DNA of 64,000 nt from Sinonovacula constricta (Eukaryota; Mollusca; Bivalvia; Cardiida; Solecurtidae), in contig CM017559.1 in the NCBI GenBank assembly GCA_007844125.1, positions 36,373,108 to 36,437,107 of the forward strand, in the 5' to 3' direction. The notes beneath the pieces are model-generated. The model did not search any database, was not told the DNA's origin, and saw nothing but the letters and a program-made list of their open reading frames with translations. The first letter of the stretch is position 1; every line of letters begins with the position of its first letter. Both the position numbers and the translations under genes were made by a program. Shown piece after piece: positions 27,771-40,432 of the stretch.

Positions 27771-28058
27771 TAACTTTTTGAGGCCCGACCAATCAGAAAG
27801 CGGGTTTCATGTGCACATCGTGTTCTCAGTGTTATCGAGCAATGCTTTTGTAATAAATGAACTAGTTTTTTTTAAATTAAACATTTAATATTAGATCAAC
27901 ATTCGTAAGAGAAACAATAACTTTTCTCATTTTCATTTACTTCATGAGTAGGTTGTACATACTTCATGTACGAGTTAAGTTGTGTCGGACAACCACCTGA
28001 CCGTAAGGAGTCGATCTTTTTTGAGAAACGTCATCAATGTTCGGCGCTTTTCACCCCG

Positions 28059-28900
28059 TTCTGTCAGTCAGTCTGCCTAAGCAGTCAGCCAAGTCTATTC
28101 AAAACAGTCTGTCAGTCCGCACAGTCAATCAGTCGTCACCCACCCAGTCAATCAGTATGTCAGTCGCCCAGTCAGTCCATCTCAGTCCGCCCAGTCAGCC
28201 ATCACCTTCCCAGTCAGTAAGTCCGGCCAGCCAGTCAGTCGTCTCTGCCCAGCAATAAGTCTTACTGACTGGAAGGACTGATTTGACTGGGTGGACTGAT
28301 GGACTGACTGGGCAGAATGGTACACTGACTGAATGGGCGGGTGGAAGATGACTGACTGGACGGACTGATGTACTCTAACTGGGCGCGTGACGGTTGACTG
28401 ACTGGGCGGACTAAATGACTGGGCGGAAAGATAGATGGAATGACTAGGAATGTGAAGGCTGATTGACTGGGTGGGCTGATAGGCTGACTGACTGGGCGGA
28501 CTGTCTGACTGGGCGGACTGACAAACAGACTGTGCAGGCGACGGCTAACCCGCTCAGTCAATCAGTCCACCCTGTCAGTCAGTTGTCACCCACCCAGTCA
28601 GTCCATCAATATGCACAGTCAGTCCACCCAGTCAATCAATCCGTCCAGTCAGTCCGTCCAGTCAGTCCAGTCAATCCGTCGAGTTAGTCCGTTTTCAGTC
28701 CAGTCCGTCCAGTCCGTCCGTCCAACCAGTTCTTTCAGTCCAGTCAGTCAGACCGTCCAGATAATAAGTCGGTCTAGTCAGTCCGTCCGGTCAGTCCTTT
28801 CAGTCTGATCAGTAAGTCATGTCGGTCAAGGGAGGTAAATTAGTTTGTCGAGTAAGGTCAATCCAGTTTGTCGGTGTCAATTACTTTTCACCAGTCTTGG
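28059..28900. repeat. CAGTCAGTCC-type minisatellite in inverted blocks
   Basis: Roughly 10-14-bp units built on CAGTCAGTCCGTC. 28059-28256 reads in one orientation, 28260-28545 in the reverse complement (GACTGACTGGGCGG), and 28553-28900 in the first orientation again. The blocks can pair with each other as imperfect long hairpins. The Ser/Gln/Val-rich open frames are repeat translations. Confidence 0.93.
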
Positions 28901-29049
28901 CGGTCAGTCTCATCAGTCAGATTCAAAGTCAAACTGGTAAGTCTGGTTTAATTAGTTCTTAGTCACGTTCAATTAAAAACAATATAGAAGTAAACACAGT
29001 CAACCGTCAGTAACTCAAGACAACACTTGATTTAATAAATTTATTTTTG

Positions 29050-29072
29050 TCATTATTACCATCATCACTATC

Positions 29073-29123
<51 letters not shown>

Positions 29124-29137
29124 TATCATCATTATCA
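29050..29137. repeat. (ATC)n microsatellite
   Basis: Imperfect CAT/ATC run. It begins a trinucleotide-rich zone that continues to 34830. Confidence 0.93.
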
Positions 29138-29317
29138 ACATTAACGAAAGCAATACCATCACTAATATCAGGAATTATCACCATAAGCAACAGACAACAA
29201 ACTTTCAACAACACTAAATTACCATCGTTAACATATAAAAGCAATGTGGTCTAAAAATTATTGAAATTCAAATCATTAAGTTCAAAAGTCACTTTTTATT
29301 CGTTTTTATTTTTTATT

Positions 29318-29435
29318 TTATTTTTGTGACATCGAACCGATATTATTATGGTCATATTGGTGACTTCCAGCTTATTATTGGTGGAGGAAGACCCCAGACT
29401 CGGGTAGATCCACCAGCACACCGCAGGTTAATCAT
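29318..29435 (-). mobile_element. SINE fragment lacking the tRNA head
   Basis: The plus strand shows GTGACATCGAACCGATA, ATGGTCATATTGGTGAC, AGCTTATTATTGGTGGAGG and CACACCGCAGG, the reverse complement of the tail and body of the 58866 SINE. The similarity stops before the tRNA-like part. Confidence 0.7.
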
Positions 29436-30025
29436 AATCGTATATTTAATTTATTTGTATTTTATTTATCCTCGATTGCCTTAAAACTTTTTACTTAAAA
29501 TTTTGAAAATGTTAATCCCTATGTTAAAATTAAAAATTCCTTTTAAAAAATATACAGCGTTTGAAAAAGGCAATGTCGTGATCAATATAAAAGGGTGCTT
29601 TCTCACCCTAAATAGCAAAAAATAGTTACACTAGATATAATGTCTCTATGTTCTGCCCAACAGCTGCTGTGCACATTGTGTTTCATATCTGTGTCAGAAA
29701 GAATATAAAACCATGTTAAATGAGAAGTTATTGTAGGTCAACAAAAAGAATAACAATTAAACAAGCAAAAAAAAACATTCAGATTTCATAATTTGAGAAT
29801 GAAACTGATGGCTTCATGAGAACAAATTCCAGCCAATAAGCTACTTCTATTTATTTCATAAGCATTTAATTTTCTTGATTCAAAACCGAGTTAAAATATG
29901 AGAATGATGTGAGGTTATAAAATTCAAACATTTAATGTTCATCATAATAATTGTTATCTTTTCAGCCTCGTAGTAAAAGTTGAACATCAGTGTCCCTCTT
30001 TCACAAAATGGTTATCATTTGCAGT

Positions 30026-30027
<2 letters not shown>
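29436..30027. other. AT-rich DNA, nothing recognised
   Basis: No coding or RNA signal seen between the SINE fragment and the CAG array. Confidence 0.5.

Positions 30028-30078
<51 letters not shown>
30028..30078. repeat. (CAG)17 microsatellite
   Basis: Seventeen perfect CAG units. Confidence 0.98.
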
Positions 30079-30079
<1 letters not shown>

Positions 30080-30133
30080 CTCGTGTGTATCATCAGTAGT
30101 CTTCTCCTCCTGGTGAAAAAGAATAAGATAAAT

Positions 30134-30142
30134 ATCATCATT

Positions 30143-30192
<50 letters not shown>

Positions 30193-30194
30193 TA
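30134..30194. repeat. (ATC)n microsatellite
   Basis: About 20 ATC units with one early interruption. Confidence 0.97.
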
Positions 30195-30536
30195 GTACCA
30201 TAAATATATAGTTGCTATTGTTGTATATATATATCATACTAACAAGAACATCAATAGCAGCTTTAACATCATATTTAAATACCCCTTTTATATAATAAAT
30301 AAACACTATGATCATATTAATCGTCCTCCTAATCATCATCACCAACCCAAACGTCACCATTATTCCCGTTATTAAAATCATCATCAACAACATAACTAAA
30401 TAATAATGACCATTCGTACTATCATTTTCATAATCAAAGAAAAACATCACATAAATTATAATTATCTTAATTTTTAACAACGGCAATATTTTCATCACTA
30501 TCGGAAAACAACAATTTTTGCATGCATAGAACCAGC

Positions 30537-33500
30537 TGCAGCATCAACATATCCAGCAGCAGTATCAATATATCTAGCAGCAGTATCTACATATCCAGCA
30601 GCAGTATCAACATACCCAGCAGCAGTATCAACATATCCAGCAGCAGTATCAACATATTCAGCAGCAGTATCAACATATCCAGCAGCAGTATCTACATATC
30701 CAGCAGCAGCATCGACATATCCAGCAGCAGTATCAACATATCCAGCAGCAGTATCTACATATCCAGCAGCAGTATCTACATATCTAGCAGCAGTATCGAT
30801 ATATCCAGCAGCAGTATCGATATATCCAGCAGAAGTATCAACATATCCAGCAGCAGTATCAACATATCCAGCAGCAGTATCTACATATCCAGCAGCAGCA
30901 TCAATATATTCAGCAGCAGTATCTACATATCCAGCAGCAGTATCTACATATCTAGCAGCAGTATCGATATATCCAGCAGCAGTATCGATATATCCAGCAG
31001 AAGTATCAACATATCCAGCAGCAGTATCAAAATATCCAGCAGCAGTATCTACATATCCAGCAGCAGCATCAATATATTCAGCAGCAGCAACAATATATCC
31101 AGCAGCATCAACAAATCCAGCAGCAGCATCAATATATCCAGCAGCAGTATCTACATATCCAGCAGCAGTATCGATATGTCCAGCAGCAGCATCAATATAT
31201 CCAGCAGCGGTATCTACATATCCAGCAGCGGTATCTACATATCCAGCTGCAGCATCAATATATCCAGCAGCAGCAACAATATATCCAGCAGAAGCATCAA
31301 TATATCCAGCAGCAGCATCAATATATCCAGCAGCATCAACATATCCAGCAGCAGTTTCTACATATCCAGCAGCAGTATCTACATATCCAGCAGCAGCATC
31401 AATATATTCAGCAGCAGCATCAATATATCAAGCAGCATCAACAAATCCAGCAGCAGCATCAATATATCAAGCAGCAGCATCAATATATCCGGCAGCAGCA
31501 TCAATATATCCAGCAGCATCAACAAATACAGCAGCAGCATCAATATATCCAGCAGCAGCATCAATATATCCAGCAGCAGCATCAATATATCCAGAGCAGC
31601 AAAATATATCCAGCAGCATCAATATATCCAGCAGGTACATCAACATATCCAGCAGCAGCATCAATATATCCAGCAGCATCAACAAATCCAGCAGCAGCAT
31701 CAATATATCAAGCAGCAGCATCAATATATCCAACAGCATCATCAATATATCCAGCAGCAGCATCAATATATTCAGCAGCAGTATCAACATATCCAGCAGC
31801 AGCATCAATATATCCAGCAGCAGCATCAATATAGCCAGCAGCAGCATCGACATATCCAGCAGCAGTATCAACATATCCAGCAGCAGCATCAATATATCCA
31901 GCAGCAGCATCAATATATCCAGCAGCAGTATCAACATATCCAGCAGCAGTATTAACATATCCAGGAGCAGTATCAATATATGCAGCAGCAACATCAATAT
32001 ATCTAGCAGCAGTATCAATATATCCAGCAGCAGTATCTATATATCCAGCAGCAGTATCTACATATCCAGCAGCAGCATCAATATATCCAGCAGCATCAAT
32101 ATGTCCAGCAGTATCAATATATCCAGCAGCATCAACATATCCATCAGCAGCATCAACATATCCAGCAGCAGCATCAATATATCCAGCAGAATCAATATAT
32201 TCATCAGCATCAACATATCTAGCATCATCAACATATCCAGCAGCATCATCTATATATATAGCGACAGCATCAATATATCCAGCAGCAGCATCAATATATC
32301 CAGCATCATCATCAACATATCCAGCAGCAGCATCAACATATCCAGCAGCAGCATCAATATATCCAGCAGCATCAATATATCCAGCAGCAGCATCAACATA
32401 TCCAGCAGCAGCATCAATATATCCAGCAGCATCAATATATCCAGCAGCAGCATCAATATATCCAGCAGAATCAATATATCCAGCAGCATCAATATATCCA
32501 GCAGAATCAATATATGCAGCAACATGAATATATCCAGCAGCAGCATCAATATATCCAGCAGCATCATCATATCCAGCAGCAGTATCAACATATCCAGCAG
32601 CAGCATCAACATATCCAGCAGCAGCATCAACATATCCAGCAGCAGTATCTACATATCCAGCAGCAGTATCTACATATCCAGCAGCAGCATCAATATATCC
32701 AGCAGCATCAATATGTCCAGCAGTATCAATATATCCAGCAGCAGCATCAATATATCCAGCAGCAGCATCAATATATCCAGCAGCAGTATCAACATATCCA
32801 GCAGCAGTATTAACATATCCAGGAGCAGTATCAATATATGCAGCAGCAGCATCAATATATCTAGCAGCAGTATCAATATATCCAGCAGCAGTATCTACAT
32901 ATCCAGCAGCAGTATCTACATATCCAGCAGCAGCATCAATATATCCAGCAGCATCAATATGTCCAGCAGTATCAATATATCCAGCAGCATCAACATATCC
33001 ATCAGCAGCATCAACATATCCAGCAGCAGCATCAATATATCCAGCAGAATCAATATATTCACCAGCATCAACATATCTAGCATCATCATAATATCCAGCA
33101 GCATCATCTATATATATAGCGACAGCATCAATATATCCAGCAGCAGCATCAATATATCCAGCATCATCATCAACATATCCAGCAGCAGCATCAACATATC
33201 CAGCAGAAGCATCAATATATCCAGCAGCATCAATATATCCAGCAGCAGCATCAACATATCCAGCAGCAGCATCAATATATCCAGCAGCATCAATATATCC
33301 AGCAGCAGCATCAATATATCCAGCAGAATCAATATATCCAGCAGCATCAATATATCCAGCAGAATCAATATATGCAGCAACATGAATATATCCAGCAGCA
33401 GCATCAATATATCCAGCAGCATCATCATATCCAGCAGCAGTATCAACATATCCAGCAGCAGCATCAACATATCCAGCAGCAGCATCAACATATCCAGCAG

Positions 33501-34455
33501 CAGAATCTACATATCCAGCAGCAGCATCAATATATCCAGCAGCATCAATATGTCCAGCAGTATCAATATATCCAGCAGCATCAACATATCCATCAGCAGC
33601 ATCAACATATTCAGCAGCAGCATCAATATATCCAGCAGAATCAATATATGCAGCAGCATCAACATATCTAGCAGCATCATTATATCCAGCAGCATCATCA
33701 ATATATCTAGCAACAGCATCAATATATCCAGCAACAGCATAAGCATATCCAGCAGCATCATCAACATATCCAGCAACAGCATAAGCATATCCAGCAGCAG
33801 CATCAACATATCCAGCAGCATCAACAACATATCCAGCAGCAGTATCAATATATTCAGCAGCAGCATCATTATATCCAGCATCATCAACAACATATCCAGC
33901 AGCAGTATCTACATATCCAGCAGCAGCATCAACATATCCAGCAGCAGCATCAATATATCTAGCAACAGCATCAACATATTCAGTAGCAGCATCAATATAT
34001 CCAGCAACAGCATCAACATAACCAGCAGCAGCATCAACATAACCAGCAGCAGCATCAACATATTCAGTAGCAGCATCAACATATCCAGCAGCAGCATCAA
34101 CATATTCAGTAGCAGCATCAACATAACCAGCAGCAGCATCAACATATTCAGTAGCAGCATCAACATGTCCAGCAGCAGCATCAACATAACCAGCAGCAGC
34201 ATCAACATATTCAGTAGCAGCATCAACATATCCAGCAGCAGCATCAACATATTCAGTAGCAGCATCAATATATCCAGCAACAGCATCAACATAACCAGCA
34301 GCAGCATCAGCATATTCAGTAGCAGCATCAACATAACCAGCAGCAGCATCAACGTATTCGGTAGCAGCATCAACATAACCAGCAGCAGCATCAACGTATT
34401 CAGTAGCAGCATCAACATAACCTGCAGTCGCATCAACATATCCAACAGCAGCATT
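30537..34455. repeat. Giant 21/18-bp CAG-rich minisatellite
   Basis: About 3.9 kb of head-to-tail units. The main unit is 21 bp (ATATCCAGCAGCAGTATCAA plus C). 18-bp versions lack one CAG; others vary at CAT/TAT, TCT/TCA and CCA/TCA. Because every unit and every common indel is a multiple of three, and the unit is stop-free in at least five of six frames, open frames of 477 and 850 codons (plus) and 945 codons (minus, heptad AAGYVDA) arise without needing selection. Higher-order structure: 168-bp near 30785-31120, 858-bp at 31900-33620, and 42-bp dimers at 33950-34420. Confidence 0.97.
31900..33620. repeat. 858-bp higher-order direct duplication inside the minisatellite
   Basis: Variant-unit order at about 31900-32760 repeats at about 32760-33620 with a constant offset of 858 bp. 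A 127-codon minus-strand translation at 32250-32633 is identical to the one at 33108-33491. The duplication is therefore recent compared with the array. Confidence 0.9.
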
Positions 34456-34830
34456 AACATACACACCACAATATTTCGTTTTTATGATCATCAACAACAT
34501 CAACATCATCATAATCACTTTCCTCAACATCATCATCATCATCATCTCGTTATCTCCACCACCATTACCACCAAGATGTCATTCATGACCACTTCTAGCA
34601 ACACCAGCATCAATATAACAAAAAATCACTTGAGATCTTTAAAAGCTCGATAATATCCATCATCATCAGCAGCAGTGTCTTTACAATCACTATTATTCCA
34701 AATCTTCATTATCATATGCAACATGAGACAAAAATCGCCATCATAATCACCATAACTTATATCATCACCATCATCATCATCAGCAGCAGCAGCAACTTAA
34801 ACCACAACAACATAATCAGTTTAATCACTT
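34456..34830. repeat. CAT/CAG/CAA low-complexity tail
   Basis: Interrupted CATCAT, CACCAC and CAGCAG runs continue from the end of the minisatellite. Confidence 0.8.
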
Positions 34831-37800
34831 TCATCTATAAGTAGCATAACCATTTCAAACATATGATCATAAGTAACAACATCAATGACATCTCTGCAAC
34901 AACACAACCAACATTATGACCAAATACAATTACAAACCCCATCATAATCAACATTATCTCGATCAAAAGTCATCATTATTATATTAACTTCACTCTCCTC
35001 CTCGTCATAAACTTACGAGATGTAATCTAAAAAATGTTTTGTATTATTTTCCATTAAAGCAGATTTTGAACAGACTCTTAGTTCTCTACCATTGTTTAGA
35101 AATAATTGTCCGACATATAGAAATTAGTACGCAAGTAAAAATAACTGAAAGAATGAAGGTTGATTTAAATTGGGCAATTTGATTGATTGTTTCTTATTTA
35201 TAATGATAGATGTCGATGTGTGGATGGTCCAGTCCCATGACCCTGTGACTGGATGTAGTCAGGTGTTCATGGCATGTTATCACAGTGAGTGCTGTATCGC
35301 TTATGTAAAGGGACACTAAAGGCATTGATAATGGGAATGTGTCATTATCTGGCTTCACAATTTGTTCAGAGTGGGAGGTTGGGGGAAAGGAGTGGGGTGT
35401 GTCTAGCTGGCTAGAAATAGGCTCATGCTGCAGTGGTATCAAGAAAGTGGAGTGGATTAAAGTGTTACTGACCAATGGCAGTTCAGTAAATTATGTAATG
35501 TTATGTTATGTTAGTAAGCCGATGTGCATCAAGCGTAGCTAATTATTTTAGACCTCTTCCCATTTGACATCTCTGTATATAATAAACTAATAAAATATCC
35601 AGCTGTGATCATGTGGTGTTATCTTGGAGGGGGTGGGCTGTGAACGTTACTAACGCAGAAGAATTGGCCGTATTATTACATAATGAAGCGCCCGCGTTTT
35701 TCACCTGAGAGATATAGTGCTACCTTCACTGTGTATGCATGCCACGTTACCACACCCAGTCACATTATCCTGACACCGGGCAAACTAGTTGTGGAACTAC
35801 CCTTATATTTGCTTGAGCGTCAACAAGGGAGCTCTACCACTACTAGTTTTACGACTTTGGTATGTCGCAGTTTGTGACCGCCTACAGGGAATGGTTTGCT
35901 AGATAATTGTATATTATGTTTTACGTTGAACTTGCATAAAAATGGCGTAGAGATATCGATGCTGAGATATGGATCATTCCTTCTAAGTTCGAAATTCGTA
36001 GTAGGTGTTTAGTATATACATATTTTAACCATGGGAATACATTTGTGGTTTTTAGAGTGTGATTTTTAAATAAATATATAATCTACATCATCACACACAA
36101 CTTCAGAAATCAATAAGATTCACCTACATAGAGAACTATATCATGGCAGAAGAGGAATCATGTTTACGTCACATGGTTGCCAAAATAATTTTGTTTATGA
36201 CAATACGTTAATATGCAACAGCTCTATTTTAATTTATAATATTGTCTTCTGTTGTTTTATCTTTAACATTTCTACCGTAAATATCCATAAAATAATGAGC
36301 AAAAAGGAAGAAACAACCTAGTATAAAAAGCCTCGAATCAGAAATAATCCACAGGAGTTAATATTCCTGTGTAAAGGTTCTATCTCTGCAATATTTCTTC
36401 GTGAAGTTCCTTAGGCAATCAACTATTTATATAACATGCTCCGCAACCTGCCTTTGCTATTCGAAGTGAAATGGGATTGCTGATTACGTGAACAATATTG
36501 AATTCGACTTATGTCTAAGTACGTTCAGCACGAACACATGCGGGGTATCATGGGAGAAATACCATTGTATCCGTTACTAGGCTCGATCAGTCATTATACA
36601 TGCACGGAAGAACCGTTATTCGAAATTTTACCAAGAACGGAACATTGAATGGGGACGTCGTGAGTCTTACAATGGATTACCAATTGATTGAGATAGAGCA
36701 GCTAACGGGACTTGCGTTTTTTTACAACAATAATAACACAGCCATGTACAGTGGTGTAATGGTTGTGCTGGTGTCTGGGCAAGTTTATTACCGAAAACGA
36801 CAGTGTGTGTTCTGCTTAATTTTAAAGAGCATACAATACACTAAGCTGTTTGTTAATGTGTGAACAATATCTGCCCCAACAATCAGCAAAACGTTCTTAG
36901 AGGAGGGCCCCTTTTTCATTGCCCATGAGATAATAAAAACACACATATATAAATGACAATTCAGTAGATAAACGACTATGATAAAGTCTTTGTACTTACA
37001 TGTACACGTACCATTATCACATCCTCCTCTTTCTTCCATTCTCCACAATGAACACATAACACAAATTACAATTTCCTTTTTTTTTATTTACGACCGTTTC
37101 AAATTGAAGTTTATTCTTCATGATCAACACAGGTTTTTTGCTTACACAATTTAAAACAAATGATGTCTTGCAGATGCTCACAATTACCACAAAATACCTA
37201 CCACAAATACACTCGAACATCAATTTAACTGTCCCCTGGACACAATTATGCACTACAAACTATTAAATTTGATAAACAGTTGATTAATTAAATCACTTTT
37301 TAGAAACAGATCACCAGCAACACATTTGGCGCAAAAATTGATTTCCGGCCCCCTGGTTGCGCGCACAGATTTTACAAATGTTCTATTTTGTGTGAAAGAA
37401 TTCTGATTGGCTTAAAATGTCGGGATCCGTCGACTTTTATCGGGAACATGCGATGTTTAGTTAATAAGATATTGAATTATTTAACCATTATAATTTTATC
37501 TGTATTATCATGCACATTGATTTTAAAATTTAACTAGACTTACATCTTGAATAAGGATAGAAAAGAAGTTATAAATCAAATTCTTTCATTCCTACATTTT
37601 ATCTTCGGTAATCTTCGTACAAAATCGTATTTCTTTTTAAAGTCTTTAAACTGCTTGATATTGTGAAACAGTTAGCACGATTCTGTCGCTTGCACGTCCC
37701 GTCAAAAATATATTATCTTTTGTCTTTACTTGTAGAAAAGTGACATGACCTTAAGCTTAAGGTGTGGTAGGCGTAAACATATAATTGACAAAAGTGGAAG

Positions 37801-38900
37801 CACGATTAATAACATGGACAGCAGTAGCAAAAGAAGAGAACACCTTAAAAGACGTAAGCAGAAGCCTCAGTAACGGTTAATGCATTGACATTATTTAACT
37901 AAATTATAAATGTGTCATTATGTTAGAGTAATACAGTGTACGTATTTCAGTTGTTTACATGTATATGTTACTTCTCACAGGATGATTTGCTTTGTATCCA
38001 TATATTTGTTTAATGCAGTCATGCAATCACTGCTTTAGTATCAATATAAGGTAACATACTAATAAACTGATTTGACACTTAAATGTAAAAAAATACTGCT
38101 TATCTTTTCTGCTGAAAGGTTAACATTTGCCCGTACAATAGAAATGAAGCTATACAACTACTTTTTAAAGACTTTGTTTTTTCGCGACGTCGGTTAAAAC
38201 CCAGACCCGCCAGTACTTGATGTCGATGTTCTACCGATTGTGCTACTAGGTCCGGTACTTTTTGAATCGTTAACTTACATATAATACTTTTTAATATAAT
38301 TTAATTTTTAATATTGTTTGTATAAATTTCTGTTTTAAAGATCTGCGTAGCCTTTGCGTAAATGTTCTGCATTGTTTTGACTTCGTGCCGCTTGACCATT
38401 TGATGCAGGCTTTTCACCACGCGGCTGAATTCTTAATATTCGGTATGCATTAATGGCTAAATATTATTTGCAACCCGGGTTATTTTCACGATCAAACGTA
38501 AGTTATTTTTCCAGTAAGCTCTAATAACCTGAATATAACATTTCTAACGCAGTGAGGTGACAAAGCATTAGTAAAAAACACCTAAATATAGCATATTAGT
38601 TTTCCTATAGAGTAACGCCTGTATTTTTTTTCAAATATGTAAAGAAAGCAATTGTATGTGTTTAACTAATGAAAAACTGAAATTTTCCAAAATTTTAAGT
38701 GCGAACATTGTTAGAAAAAAAAAATTCTATAGTTCCCTGTGGAACAATCTACAACATTTATGCAGATGGTGTTCATCAAACCTGTTTGCAAAACTCAGGT
38801 CGCTTTATATAACAGTACATTGGAATATTTTATGGGTATAATTTCCCCTCAATCTTTTTTTTTATCTCACCAGTATGTCTGTTGATATTAAATCGGCACG
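34831..38900. other. No gene recognised
   Basis: Candidates at 35194-35475, 35683-35877 and 36600-36863 show no domain. 35450-35545 resembles part of the duplicated segments (3660-3700 and 19705-19755), so a dispersed repeat is likely there. The rest is AT-rich with no RNA gene seen. Confidence 0.5.
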
Positions 38901-39000
38901 NNNNNNNNNNNNNNNNNNNNNNNNNNNNNNNNNNNNNNNNNNNNNNNNNNNNNNNNNNNNNNNNNNNNNNNNNNNNNNNNNNNNNNNNNNNNNNNNNNNN
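38901..39000. other. Assembly gap (100 N)
   Basis: Exactly 100 N, the usual placeholder for a gap of unknown size. Translations running across it are meaningless. Confidence 0.99.
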
Positions 39001-39004
39001 ACCA

Positions 39005-39102
39005 GAGCGGAAAATATGGCCTTCATTTTGGGATTCGAACCACATACCTCTTTAGTACTAGCGGGGCGCTCTACCAACTGAGCTATTAGATGCTTGACAA
39101 AC
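39005..39102 (-). mobile_element. tRNA-like sequence, probably a SINE head or tRNA pseudogene
   Basis: The minus strand has a good A box (TAGCTCAGTTGGTAGAGCG) and a perfect B box (GGTTCGAATCC) at tRNA-like spacing. The acceptor stem, anticodon stem and part of the T stem do not pair, so it is not a functional tRNA. It abuts the assembly gap, suggesting that a repeat copy broke the assembly. Confidence 0.65.
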
Positions 39103-39937
39103 TAACTACCAGAGAAAAACTGCCATATTTCTTGTAATATAGCCTCATCGCAAAAGTATGCTTATGAATATCCCATCGTCTTATCAAGCGATCATGCATC
39201 AAATTATATCCTTTAGACATTATTTTAACACGCTATTTCCAGTTTTATGAAAGGGTGAACCAATTAACACGCAAATCACATCAGAATATGCTTCATGGAA
39301 ATCTCCGAGAACGGCTTCCAATTATCGTAATGTTCTTACAGGAACACAAAGCCGTTTGCGACGCGTAGATGATTTGTGACAGTGTCCAAATAAATCCACC
39401 ATATTCTGATCAGCGTTTTTCATTTTACGCTGGGCTGCTGTTAGAAATTGAACGACAGCCGCAGAAATCCAAATGAGGTACGGTAGATGTGATTACGAAC
39501 CGGCGATGGTTCCATATCTCACCTTGAGGCGTCGCTTTAATCTTGACGATAGATGGCACACTTATCATTCCGCCGAATTGTTTTGTCGGGAGTTGTATTA
39601 CACAGTAACAGGCCGAATTTCATTATTTATTGCAAATACTCGTAAAAAAAAAAAAGAAAAAGGAAAGTGGTAACAGGACTAGTCGTGTATTTCGTAATTA
39701 AACGTCAGACGCAGGAGCAACCCCCGCCCTTTCATCTTAGCTGAATAGCTATTTTCCTCAAAAGAAAGACATAAAATGATAGTCTCGACGCATAAAGTGT
39801 CGCCTACTGAGTCAAACACTACACAGTTTCGTGTTTAGATGAACATTACTCCAGATTTGTTATTCATTTTAAGAAGAATGATTGCTGTTAGATTCACACG
39901 GTTGATTGCAATTACGTCGTCTTTGTTGCTGAAGTCC

Positions 39938-40432
39938 TAAAGGTGATACCCGACAGTTTAGAACAATTATGTTTATATCAATCAACCGATTGATGTTACA
40001 TAAACAGATCTTGCGAATTGCTGTTTATTCAATTGACGTCCGAAGTCTATGTGAAAAGTGAAGTATAAAACCCCGATCGTCATTACAAACATGTATGTCC
40101 TATCTGTGCTACGCAGCAATGTTAGCCATATTTAAAATTAGAAAAATTCTAAAAAAAACTACAACAAAAAAACAACACGTGACCAATTACTTTTGTGATC
40201 GAGTTATATCATCATGCGGTTGTCCACGCTGACGTCGTTGTTTATCTTATTACAACTGGGCATTGTGCTTTTTAATATAGGTTTGGAAAGAGTAAACATT
40301 TGTAGTGGTTTTAACAAGTTGTGGTGTCCTGTAATTGAAGCAGTGTTCCAAATTATCTTTGCTTAGACCTTAGTATGTGTTTCAGTAGCAAAATATGCAC
40401 AAATTCACCAAACAGTGGTCAGATATCGTTAA
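39938..40432. mobile_element. MITE-like element, copy M1
   Basis: The left end TAAAGGTGATACCCGACAG matches the left ends at 46525 and 54828. The right end (CAAACAGTGGTCAGATATCG) is a degraded form of CAAACTGTCGGATA. Internally it shares CATTACAAACATG, an A-rich stretch followed by CACGTGACCAATTAC, TATATCATCATGCGG and GCATTGTGC with the other copies. It is about 495 bp with no coding capacity, as expected of a non-autonomous DNA transposon. Confidence 0.7.

Noticed and set aside
28059..28900. CRISPR-like array
   Set aside because: No constant repeat/variable spacer layout; units are short, contiguous and degenerate, and the sequence is eukaryotic.
31708..34545. 945-codon minus-strand open frame (AAGYVDA heptads)
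   Set aside because: It lies wholly in a 21/18-bp tandem repeat that is open in at least five of six frames, so its length is no evidence of coding. Kept only as a question for transcript data.
30522..34653. 477- and 850-codon plus-strand Ser/Ile/Asn-rich frames
   Set aside because: Same repeat read on the other strand; both strands cannot be meaningful and no flanking gene signals exist.
38830..39081. Open frames across the assembly gap
   Set aside because: They consist mostly of unknown residues.
39005..39102. Functional tRNA gene
   Set aside because: A and B boxes are good but acceptor and anticodon stems do not pair; called a tRNA-like repeat instead.
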